From the NCBI RefSeq assembly GCF_004329715.1, contig NZ_JXSY01000024.1, positions 124,001 through 188,000 on the forward strand: 64,000 bases of DNA. The letters run 5' to 3'. Shown here one piece after another: positions 1-7,507 of the stretch. This DNA comes from Bowmanella sp. JS7-9. Lineage in GTDB: Bacteria > Pseudomonadota > Gammaproteobacteria > Enterobacterales > Alteromonadaceae. The notes beneath the pieces were generated by a model. It saw only the letters and a list, made by a program, of their open reading frames with translations. It did no database searches and had not been told where the DNA came from. A program made the position numbers and the translations under genes. Numbering within the stretch: position 1 is the stretch's first letter; every line of letters begins with the position of its first letter.

Positions 1-1
1 C

Positions 2-799
2 GGAGATGGTGGCGATGAGATTTTTGCTGGCAATGAACGTTATGCCAAGCAGAAAATATTTGAGCCTTATTTGCGTGTTCCCGGATTTATCCGAGCAATA
101 AACAGAGGCATTTTTGTAAAGTCGCCACTGGCAACTCTGCCCGGCTTTAAAAAGATTGCCAGCTACATCCGCCAGGCCGAGACGCGGCTACCATTGCGTC
201 TTCAGACCCATAACTTTATTTATCAGATCGGCGCAGAAAACATATTTGCCGACAATTTTTTGCGTACCGTGAACCAAGATTTACCTGCGCAACAATTAAA
301 GGCGCGTTACGAGTCATGCAAAAGCAATGATCCAACCAACGCAATGCTATTTCTGGACTGGAAATTTACCCTGGCAGATAACGACTTAGTCAAAGTGAAT
401 ACCATGTGTGAAATGGCCGGTGTGAATGTAGCCTATCCCTTCCTGACACGCGAAATGGTGGACTTCAGTTGTGACATATCTGCCAACGCTAAATTACCCG
501 GTCAAAAACTCAGACATTTTTATCGGTCAGCCTGCCGTGGATTCCTGGCTGACGAAACACTCGATAAAGAAAAGCACGGATTTGGCTTACCATTTGGCGT
601 GTGGCTTCACGAGCACGAAGGTTTAAAGAATTTAGCGTTAGAGTCATTGCAAAAATTCCGCAAGCGCAATATCTTAAATGGCGAAATAATAGACAAAGTA
701 TTGGAAGCGCACACCAGCGTACACGCTAGTTACTATGGTGTATTGATATGGATTATTGTGGTGTTGGAACTCTGGTTGCAACGTCACGAGGGGGACTGA
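2..799 (+). CDS. Asparagine synthase-like amidotransferase, C-terminal part (exosortase-associated type)
   Basis: The gene enters from the left edge, so only the last 265 or so codons are visible and the reading frame is already open at base 2. The first visible residues read GDGGDEIFAGNERYAKQ, a block typical of the synthetase domain of class B glutamine-dependent asparagine synthetases. Later blocks (DNDLVKVN, YPFLTREMVDF, KHGFGLPFGVW) also fit that domain. In exosortase A loci a homologous amidotransferase is common and is thought to amidate a precursor of the exopolysaccharide; that role here is inference. The N-terminal glutaminase domain lies outside the window. Its stop overlaps the next start by one base (TGATG), so it is the head of the visible deacetylase operon. 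Confidence 0.85.
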   Translation, partial: GDGGDEIFAGNERYAKQKIFEPYLRVPGFIRAINRGIFVKSPLATLPGFKKIASYIRQAETRLPLRLQTHNFIYQIGAENIFADNFLRTVNQDLPAQQLKARYESCKSNDPTNAMLFLDWKFTLADNDLVKVNTMCEMAGVNVAYPFLTREMVDFSCDISANAKLPGQKLRHFYRSACRGFLADETLDKEKHGFGLPFGVWLHEHEGLKNLALESLQKFRKRNILNGEIIDKVLEAHTSVHASYYGVLIWIIVVLELWLQRHEGD

Positions 800-1731
800 T
801 GATTCACCATCTGTTATCGCTAACAGGTAAATTATTTGGCAAAGGAAAGCTGAGTATTCTGCAATATCATCAGGTACTCAGTCAGCCAGACCCATTAATG
901 AGAGGCTTGATAACCGCAGACAATTTTGAGTGGCACATGAAACTAATCAGCCGCTACTTCACTCCTCTCAGCCTCTCCTCCGCAATCGACCTATTACAAA
1001 AAAATGCCCTGCCTGCCAATGCTATTTGTGTCACCTTTGATGATGGCTATCAAAATAATTTATCTGTAGCATTACCGATTCTCGAGAAATACAACATTCC
1101 CGCCACCATTTTTATTGCTACTGGCTTTTCCGAAGGCAACACGATGTGGAACGACAAGGTATATCATCTGTTCCGCGATGCGTCGCGCGCTAGCCTGTTG
1201 CTAAATGGTCAGGACGTCGAATTGGGCGACTATGACCAACGCAGACAATTACTCAAAGAGTTAATCGAACAGCTGAAATACTTGCCAATTGAAACAAGAA
1301 ACAGCGAATTGAAAAAAATCTATGACGAAAATCAGATCGAACCGCAAAAAGATCTGATGTTATCGCCCGAAGAGATCGCCGCACTCGCTGCAAAAGGCAT
1401 CGAAATAGGTGCACACACTGTCAATCATCCTATTTTGGCTGTGTTGGATGAAGATCAGCAGTTTGAAGAGATTGCTCAATGCAAGCGACAACTGGAGTCA
1501 TGGGCTGGTAAGCCAGTACTTCATTTCGCTTACCCCAATGGGATTCCCGACCAGGATTTTACCGAAACTACGGTCAATATTGTGCGTAACTTAGGATTTA
1601 AGAGTGCAGTGGCTACCCGTAAGGGTGTTTCAACCCGTGAGTCATGCATTTTCAAATTACACAGATTTACGCCATGGGACAAAACACCATTGCGATTCCA
1701 TCTCAGACTAGTGCAAAATCAAGCATACTAA
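799..1731 (+). CDS. Polysaccharide deacetylase family protein (NodB domain) 1
   Basis: A 310-residue NodB/CE4-type deacetylase, expected to remove N- or O-acetyl groups from a polysaccharide or lipid-linked sugar. The metal-binding motifs are intact: the TFDDGY block near residue 80 supplies the catalytic Asp pair, and the HTVNHP block near residue 208 supplies the His-x3-His ligands. No obvious signal peptide is visible. I chose the ATG at 799, which overlaps the upstream stop by one base; an in-frame ATG at 748 lies inside the upstream gene and has no family support. The neighbours point to modification of the exopolysaccharide, but the substrate is unknown. Confidence 0.85.
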   Translation: MIHHLLSLTGKLFGKGKLSILQYHQVLSQPDPLMRGLITADNFEWHMKLISRYFTPLSLSSAIDLLQKNALPANAICVTFDDGYQNNLSVALPILEKYNIPATIFIATGFSEGNTMWNDKVYHLFRDASRASLLLNGQDVELGDYDQRRQLLKELIEQLKYLPIETRNSELKKIYDENQIEPQKDLMLSPEEIAALAAKGIEIGAHTVNHPILAVLDEDQQFEEIAQCKRQLESWAGKPVLHFAYPNGIPDQDFTETTVNIVRNLGFKSAVATRKGVSTRESCIFKLHRFTPWDKTPLRFHLRLVQNQAY

Positions 1732-1759
1732 CGAGATAGTGTTTGCGCAGGGAAAGTCA

Positions 1760-2746
1760 GTGAAACGTTTATTTTTGAGTATATGTCGGTTGTTCGGTTT
1801 GTTTCATCTGGCAAAACACCTCACGGCTTCTCGCCCAAGAATTCTTTGCTACCATGGCATTTCTTTAGAAGACGAGCACCTGTTTCGCCCCGGGCTGTTC
1901 ATGCAGCCTTCAACATTTGCACAACGCATTCAGCTCATTAAAAAGTGGGGATATCAGGTCATTTCTCTGGATGAATTGAGTGGAATGCATCAAAGTAAAC
2001 AATATGGCGTTCACCAAGCTGCCATCACAATAGACGATGGTTGGGCCGGTATTGAACAGTTCATGGTTGCCGAACTGGCCAAACATGCAATGCCTTCCAC
2101 ACTTTACCTCTCTAGTTATTACGCCGAAAAACAAGTACCGGTATTTAATGTCGCTGTCGCTTATCTCATGTGGTCACAAGGCGGCTCGATTGAGTTGGCA
2201 GGGGATTCTTATCTTTACCAGCTAACGCATAAACGGCAATTAACTACTCAAGATATCTCCAGCAGGGAGGCCGAGTTAAGCTTTGAGCAACGTCAAACTA
2301 TTTTGCAGGAATTGGCGCAGATTTGTTGCGTGGATATACAACAATGGCAGCATGCGGGGCGCTTCCGCTATCTCGACATTGCAGCCTTAAAACGCTTACA
2401 AGAAAATCTGTGTAAAATTGAGTTACATACTCATCGTCATACGTTCCCTCAGGATGACCGCACTACCGCCGAGCTGGAAGTTGAACGTAATCGCCAGTGG
2501 ATTCATGAGCACCTGGGCGAATCCACCCACCATTTTTGCTACCCCAGCGGGGAATATGTGCCAGCGCAATTTGATTGGTTGCAGTCACTGAATATTGCCA
2601 CCGCCACAACAACACACAATGAGATAGTCAGCCCTGAAGACCATCCATTAGAATTGCCACGTATCATGGACTCTAATGCTGTCTCCAGTCTCGAATTTGA
2701 GGCCGAGTTGACCGGATTCATGACGTTGTTAAGAAAGCTTCGATAA
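1760..2746 (+). CDS. Polysaccharide deacetylase family protein (NodB domain) 2
   Basis: A second NodB-type deacetylase, about 328 residues, directly after the first and diverged from it. The metal triad looks intact: TIDDGW carries the Asp pair and HTHRH near residue 222 carries the His ligands. I prefer the GTG at 1760, because AGGGA at 1749-1753 sits six bases ahead of it. A GTG at 1739 would add seven residues but has only a weak ribosome site. Tandem deacetylases suggest two deacetylation positions or two sugar substrates, which is inference. A GDSN-type lipase or capsule hydrolase reading is not supported. Confidence 0.82.
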   Translation: MKRLFLSICRLFGLFHLAKHLTASRPRILCYHGISLEDEHLFRPGLFMQPSTFAQRIQLIKKWGYQVISLDELSGMHQSKQYGVHQAAITIDDGWAGIEQFMVAELAKHAMPSTLYLSSYYAEKQVPVFNVAVAYLMWSQGGSIELAGDSYLYQLTHKRQLTTQDISSREAELSFEQRQTILQELAQICCVDIQQWQHAGRFRYLDIAALKRLQENLCKIELHTHRHTFPQDDRTTAELEVERNRQWIHEHLGESTHHFCYPSGEYVPAQFDWLQSLNIATATTTHNEIVSPEDHPLELPRIMDSNAVSSLEFEAELTGFMTLLRKLR

Positions 2747-2778
2747 CCATTTTCACTTTTTAATCTGGAACCCATTCC

Positions 2779-3864
2779 ATGTCTGTTGTTACTTCTATCT
2801 CGACCTTGTTAGACATAGTACGTCGCGAATCTGCAATTTCCGGCAGGTCAGTTTTTAGTATTCTGACCGGCGCGTTACGCGCAAAGGTCAGTTATGGTTT
2901 AGGTTACAAATATTTCATCATGACAGGGTTGGCTCGCGAAGATTTCAATCCGAATGAGGTTGCGAAACATCTTTCCAGTAAAGACTATACGCGTGCGATC
3001 GAGATCCTTAATCCACTTGCGTACCGCAAAATAACTCAACATAAATTCGTTGAGAAAGCACTTTACAATGCATTGCATATCAATAGCGCCGAACTGTTAG
3101 GTTACTATCACTTTCAAAGAGGGGTAACTGCGCAAGGCGATCCACTAAATGACATAGTGCAATTAAGTGACTATCTGACTAACTTTGTCGGTCAAAAGAT
3201 TTGCTTTAAATTATGTGAAGGATGGAGCGGAAAAGGCTTTTATGCTGGCACCATCGAAATGCAAAACGGAGAGTTATCGGTACGTAAATTATTCTCTGAT
3301 GAACGCATCAAATTACGAGACCTGATCGAGACATTCGTTAATGACGACAATGAAGTCGAATTAATATTTGAACGCTATGTCACTCAGGCGGCGGGGATAG
3401 CCCAGTTCAATGATACCAGCGTCAATACCATCCGTGCATGGGTGTTGGACGACGGCAGTAAAATCGAACTTATCGGCGCCGTTATTCGAATTGGACGCAA
3501 AGGTTCACTCACTGACAATAGCGGTGCCGGCGGCATAACAGTTGGAATCGATATAAAAACAGGTACGCTACGACAAGGGCTGCTTCCAGCCGATCCAGTC
3601 CGACCAAATTTGACCCAGCATCCGGATACCAAAGCACAGCTTACCGGCGTGGTGATACCTCGATGGAAAGAGATTGTCGATTTCTCTTGTGAGGTGTTAA
3701 AACGTTTGCCGCAAACCCACTTCGTAGGTTTGGACATTTCGCTAACAGAGGACGGGCCTTTGTTAATAGAAACCAATCCACTGCCAGATAAAGACAGTGC
3801 GGCAAAAGGCCCGATCCCGGCGATAAAATTAAAGCAAGCAGCACAAAAATGGTTGAGTAAATAA
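2779..3864 (+). CDS. Sugar-transfer associated ATP-grasp protein
   Basis: A 361-residue protein that matches the sugar-transfer associated ATP-grasp type (Pfam ATPgrasp_ST, from memory). The ATP-grasp core spans roughly residues 125-355. Visible landmarks are the glycine-rich FKLCEGWSGKGFYAG block, VNTIRAWV, and the metal-ligand block LIETNPLPDKD near the C terminus. ATP-grasp enzymes form carboxylate-amine or carboxylate-thiol bonds through an acyl phosphate. In polysaccharide loci this subfamily is suspected to attach amino acids or similar groups to sugars, but I know of no proven reaction. It is followed after 16 bases by two PP-loop proteins, which suggests a shared pathway. Confidence 0.75.
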   Translation: MSVVTSISTLLDIVRRESAISGRSVFSILTGALRAKVSYGLGYKYFIMTGLAREDFNPNEVAKHLSSKDYTRAIEILNPLAYRKITQHKFVEKALYNALHINSAELLGYYHFQRGVTAQGDPLNDIVQLSDYLTNFVGQKICFKLCEGWSGKGFYAGTIEMQNGELSVRKLFSDERIKLRDLIETFVNDDNEVELIFERYVTQAAGIAQFNDTSVNTIRAWVLDDGSKIELIGAVIRIGRKGSLTDNSGAGGITVGIDIKTGTLRQGLLPADPVRPNLTQHPDTKAQLTGVVIPRWKEIVDFSCEVLKRLPQTHFVGLDISLTEDGPLLIETNPLPDKDSAAKGPIPAIKLKQAAQKWLSK

Positions 3865-3880
3865 CTAACTAGGGGGCGCT

Positions 3881-5050
3881 ATGCGGAGCGAGCTAAGGAT
3901 TCAGCAGCTTCAATTGTCACATTCAAACGGACGCGTACGTTACACTGTTGACGCCGACGGTAATGAATTGTGGTTTGAGCTCCCCGATAACATTACTCTG
4001 CGATGTCCCGGAGATTTTTTCGTCGCGTGTATGTTACTCGAGGCGATGGTCTCAGACAGAAATATTCGCGTCGCCCCAGATATCGGCATTTCCAGCGAGT
4101 TATCCGCTTCGCTATTCGAGTTACAACCAGTTTATTGTTTGTGGAATACGAAACTCAAAGAAACCAAAATTTTAGCCGACAATATATCATCCATCGGCGC
4201 TGTGCACTGTGGCGGTGTGTCGACCTACTCAGGCGGGATAGACAGTAGTTATACATTAGCCCGTCACCTCAACGACATATCGCATGTGGTTACTCTCAAT
4301 ACATTTGAAGGTCGCGAGCAGCCTGCTGAATACCAGGCTCTTATCCGTCGTCATAGCCAGGTACTTGCACAACTCAATGTCACGCTAATCTCAATCACGA
4401 GTAATTATCGTGAATTGACCGAGCGCCTGCGAATTTCACATCAATTCCAACACGGCATCATTTTAGGAGCATTATCACTGCTGTTAGGTTTTGAGAAGAC
4501 TTTCATCCCGTCAGGATTCAACGCCACATTGCTTTATCCATGGGGCAGTCACCCGCTAACCGATCCTCTCTGGTCTGGAAATGGCCGAAACGTAATTCAT
4601 GATGGACCAATTACGCGCGTAGCAAAAACCAAATATCTTGCTGCCAATCCGATGCTGCTAAATAACATTCAGGTATGCTGGAAACATGTGATTGGAAACT
4701 GTGGTCAATGCCATAAATGTTTGAGAACGATGGGGGCTTTGCATTTTTTTGGCATGCAGTCCGAAGCTTTGCCCGCTCTGAAAGACCTTAATCTGTTACT
4801 GACATATGACGTCAAGAGCGAACAATCTGTACCATTCGTTGAAGAGCTTGCGCTGCTGGCTTTGAACACAGGACATGAACACATAGCGAAGAAATTATTT
4901 CGTAAAATCGACCGTTTTTGGCTCACTTTTCATTTGCAGGAAACAATTAAAGCATTAACTGGTGATACACTGCGAAAAGCGATACTTAAATTTCGTGGCC
5001 AGGATTGGTCGACTTATCGAGTCAGGGTTGACGACAAACATCCATCCTAA
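3881..5050 (+). CDS. PP-loop ATPase family protein of unknown function, copy A
   Basis: A 389-residue protein that I do not recognise beyond its fold. Residues 117-123 read SGGIDSS, the PP-loop signature of enzymes that adenylate a substrate with release of pyrophosphate (N-type ATP pyrophosphatases, QueC, asparagine synthetase). A cysteine cluster follows, C266, C274, C277 and C280 (CWKHVIGNCGQCHKC), which resembles a zinc or metal site. The protein is soluble and has no signal peptide. AGGGGG at 3871 is a strong ribosome site for the ATG. It has a close tandem paralogue downstream. A role in amide, thioamide or isotopic amidine formation on a polymer precursor is possible but unproven. Confidence 0.7.
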   Translation: MRSELRIQQLQLSHSNGRVRYTVDADGNELWFELPDNITLRCPGDFFVACMLLEAMVSDRNIRVAPDIGISSELSASLFELQPVYCLWNTKLKETKILADNISSIGAVHCGGVSTYSGGIDSSYTLARHLNDISHVVTLNTFEGREQPAEYQALIRRHSQVLAQLNVTLISITSNYRELTERLRISHQFQHGIILGALSLLLGFEKTFIPSGFNATLLYPWGSHPLTDPLWSGNGRNVIHDGPITRVAKTKYLAANPMLLNNIQVCWKHVIGNCGQCHKCLRTMGALHFFGMQSEALPALKDLNLLLTYDVKSEQSVPFVEELALLALNTGHEHIAKKLFRKIDRFWLTFHLQETIKALTGDTLRKAILKFRGQDWSTYRVRVDDKHPS

Positions 5051-5090
5051 TCATGCAACAGACTTGCTGAGCAATTGGGATGCTTTGAGC

Positions 5091-5114
5091 AAATTTTGGG
5101 GCGTCCCAAATTTT
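5091..5114 (+). other. Stem-loop between the tandem PP-loop genes
   Basis: AAATTTTGGG and CCCAAATTTT flank a GCGT loop and pair at nine of ten positions. The stem ends just upstream of the AGGTGA ribosome site of the second PP-loop gene. It could act as a weak attenuator, an RNA-processing site or a translation-coupling element. It is AT-rich, so a strong terminator is unlikely. Confidence 0.45.
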
Positions 5115-5127
5115 ACAGGTGACCACG

Positions 5128-6285
5128 GTGCCAATCAGGATTCACGGATTTTCCACTGAAATTCAAAACTCTCGCATACGCTATCAGGCTCTGGTGGACG
5201 GTGTACCATTGTGGATCGAACTGGATGAAAGTATTACCCCGCGAAGTGCGGGTAACTTCTTCGTTGGCGCGGTGTTACTGCATGCCATGTATGAAGGACA
5301 GGAGATTCACCTCGATGAATCTTTACCGGTAAGCACTGACTACCTGAGCAGTATCGCTGCGTTACAAAGTATCTACTGTCAGTGGAATGGAAAACTCAAA
5401 CAAGTAAGCATTATTGCCTGCGAAAAAGAAGACATCGTTCTCAACAATGACAGTGCCTCATTTTTCTCGGGGGGTATAGATGGCAGCTATACACTCGCCT
5501 GCAAGCCAGAAATCAACTTTGTACTTTGCCTGAACAGCTTTGAAGGCAGAGAGCAACCAGATGCGTGGCTAAACCTGATAAGACGCCAGCGCGATTTTTT
5601 AGCAAATCAGGGCAAAACACTTCTACACATTGCCAGTAACTATCGTCAACTTACAGAAGCCTGGGGCGTATCACATCAATTCCAGCATGGTATCGCGTTA
5701 GGCAGTATTGCAACGTTTCTTGGTTTTAAAAATACTTATATACCCTCAAGCTTTACATCAGATTATTTGTTCCCGTGGGGAAGCCATCCGCTAACTGATG
5801 TTCTTTGGTCTGGCAACGATTTCCGAATAGTTCACCATGGTATTGATGTGTCGCGGGTAGATAAAACCCGTAAACTTGCCGACAACCCAGAGTTGCTCAA
5901 CAATATTCAGGTATGCTGGAAATACGTCGATAGAAACTGCGGAGAATGTCACAAGTGTATTCGCACAATGACAGCACTGAAGTTTTTCTCTATGCACAGT
6001 GTGGCATTACCAGAGTTAAAAGACATCGCCCATATCGCTGATTTTAAGGTTACCAGTGTCGCCGCCGTGCCTTTTGTCGAAGAACTGGCATATCTCGCAG
6101 AGGAACGCGGCTATGAGGCAGTAGCCAGAAAGCTGAGACATCGGGTGCGACGTTTTTGGATAAAACATCACGCTGACGAATTACTCAAACTGCTTGTGGG
6201 CGACTTACTCGGACCAGTAGTGCGACGTATGCGCAGAAACACATGGTCTACTTACAAAGTCCATGTCACCAATCAGCAGAAGTAG
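5128..6285 (+). CDS. PP-loop ATPase family protein of unknown function, copy B
   Basis: About 385 residues and clearly paralogous to the preceding gene along its whole length (shared blocks include LNSFEGREQP, SHQFQHGI, WGSHPLTD and NCGECHKCIRTM). The cysteine cluster is conserved (C263, C271, C274, C277). The PP-loop at residues 114-120 reads SGGIDGS, so the last serine of the usual SGGxDS motif is glycine. That may alter or weaken ATP handling, and the two copies may work as a heteromer with only one fully active site. I chose the GTG at 5128 because AGGTGA ends five bases before it and the length then matches the paralogue; a GTG at 5119 is possible. Confidence 0.68.
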   Translation: MPIRIHGFSTEIQNSRIRYQALVDGVPLWIELDESITPRSAGNFFVGAVLLHAMYEGQEIHLDESLPVSTDYLSSIAALQSIYCQWNGKLKQVSIIACEKEDIVLNNDSASFFSGGIDGSYTLACKPEINFVLCLNSFEGREQPDAWLNLIRRQRDFLANQGKTLLHIASNYRQLTEAWGVSHQFQHGIALGSIATFLGFKNTYIPSSFTSDYLFPWGSHPLTDVLWSGNDFRIVHHGIDVSRVDKTRKLADNPELLNNIQVCWKYVDRNCGECHKCIRTMTALKFFSMHSVALPELKDIAHIADFKVTSVAAVPFVEELAYLAEERGYEAVARKLRHRVRRFWIKHHADELLKLLVGDLLGPVVRRMRRNTWSTYKVHVTNQQK

Positions 6286-6292
6286 CCAACCG

Positions 6293-7507
6293 TTACACAA
6301 ACTTACGTTTAATATCATTCCATGAACGGCGCAGAAATGCGCCCAGATTAATCCAATAAAGCTTACGATCTCCCGGGTATAACAAATCGGCTTTGATTCC
6401 CGGATGTAGCATCAACCAAAAGAATTCAACCAGTGCGTATACTTTCTTACCCACTCCCACTTGCTTATCCTTCGCTAACGACAACAAATAGCCATAGTCA
6501 GCCGGAAAGGTATGTCGGGCACAGATTTTTTTGGTCAGCCTTAATGGCATATCCGGACGCTTACCCTTTAAAAAACTGTCCATCTGAATAGCAGGAAAGT
6601 GTAATCCAGCCAGAATATCAACGTTAAGTGCTGCCCAGTAGCGAGCATTTAGCTCTATAAAATTAAAAGTTTGTGTAGACTGATCCCAGGCATACTCAAC
6701 CATCGCCGCGCCCTGCCAGCGTAGAGCCCTAAGACGCAACAACGCGTCTTGGTACATTTCTTCATGCCACCAGCTATGTCGAAGCGCTGTCAGTCCGCCT
6801 GTGTGAGGATTGTGATGCGTTGCTAACACCATGGATTCCGCCAAGATTTGGTTGTTTTCAATAACTACGTTTACTGTAGCCTTGGCTCCTTTTACGCAAC
6901 CCTGAATTAAAAGTTCAGAGAATCCCTTTGATAACTCCTCAACACATTGTTTGGCTTCATCAACCGTTAGCAGTCGCTTGACCACGCTGGACTCACCATC
7001 ATTTGCATATGTGGCATCGCCTTTAACAAACAAAGGCAGAGGCCAAGTGCTAATTTCTGACCAATTCGCCGGCTGCATGGGGGAAATGACGGCTGTCGGA
7101 GGTATGTTTGCCTTTAACAGTGGATCGTCGCTATTCAAAAATAACGCGAAGGTCTCTGTCTTGCTCATACTCAAGTAGGCATCAGCTTCGGCCTGAGGCA
7201 GACACATCAGATGTTTAAACTCATCAAACGCATCACGAATGGCAACCAAAAAGCCTTCGCTATGTACGATAGCGTCAATTTTTTCAGCTTGGATCAGTCC
7301 ACGTAGCCAATCTATATAACCCTCATCGTATGCGGGGCTTAATATTGCTTTCGCGGTAAAAGACGACTTAAGACCCAGTGCCTCTGGATTGTTCGACGCA
7401 GCAATAACACGGTATCCATGTTCTCCAAGGGATCGAATGGCCGCAATTGCTCCCATTGCATCTGCTTGCGGTACCATTACTGTAAATTGACGTCCCTCGG
7501 TTTTCAT
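6293..7507 (-). CDS. ATP-grasp domain protein (carbamoyl-phosphate-synthase-like fold)
   Basis: A 404-residue protein with an N-terminal Rossmann-like segment (MVPQADAMGAIAAIRSLGEHGYRVIAAS), a nucleotide-binding middle, and the metal-ligand block FIELNARYWAALN near residue 280. This order fits stand-alone ATP-grasp ligases related to CarB. The substrate is unknown. The ATG at 7507 shares its first base with the stop of the upstream lyase gene (TAATG), so translation is probably coupled. It converges on the PP-loop gene with a seven-base gap. With the other ATP-grasp and PP-loop genes it makes this locus unusually rich in ATP-dependent ligases. Confidence 0.72.
   Translation of the reverse strand: MKTEGRQFTVMVPQADAMGAIAAIRSLGEHGYRVIAASNNPEALGLKSSFTAKAILSPAYDEGYIDWLRGLIQAEKIDAIVHSEGFLVAIRDAFDEFKHLMCLPQAEADAYLSMSKTETFALFLNSDDPLLKANIPPTAVISPMQPANWSEISTWPLPLFVKGDATYANDGESSVVKRLLTVDEAKQCVEELSKGFSELLIQGCVKGAKATVNVVIENNQILAESMVLATHHNPHTGGLTALRHSWWHEEMYQDALLRLRALRWQGAAMVEYAWDQSTQTFNFIELNARYWAALNVDILAGLHFPAIQMDSFLKGKRPDMPLRLTKKICARHTFPADYGYLLSLAKDKQVGVGKKVYALVEFFWLMLHPGIKADLLYPGDRKLYWINLGAFLRRSWNDIKRKFV

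Noticed and set aside
3384-3844. Long minus-strand open frames inside the ATP-grasp gene, and similar antisense frames in dense genes
   Set aside because: They lack family motifs and ribosome sites and mirror the codon pattern of the true gene, so they are shadows.
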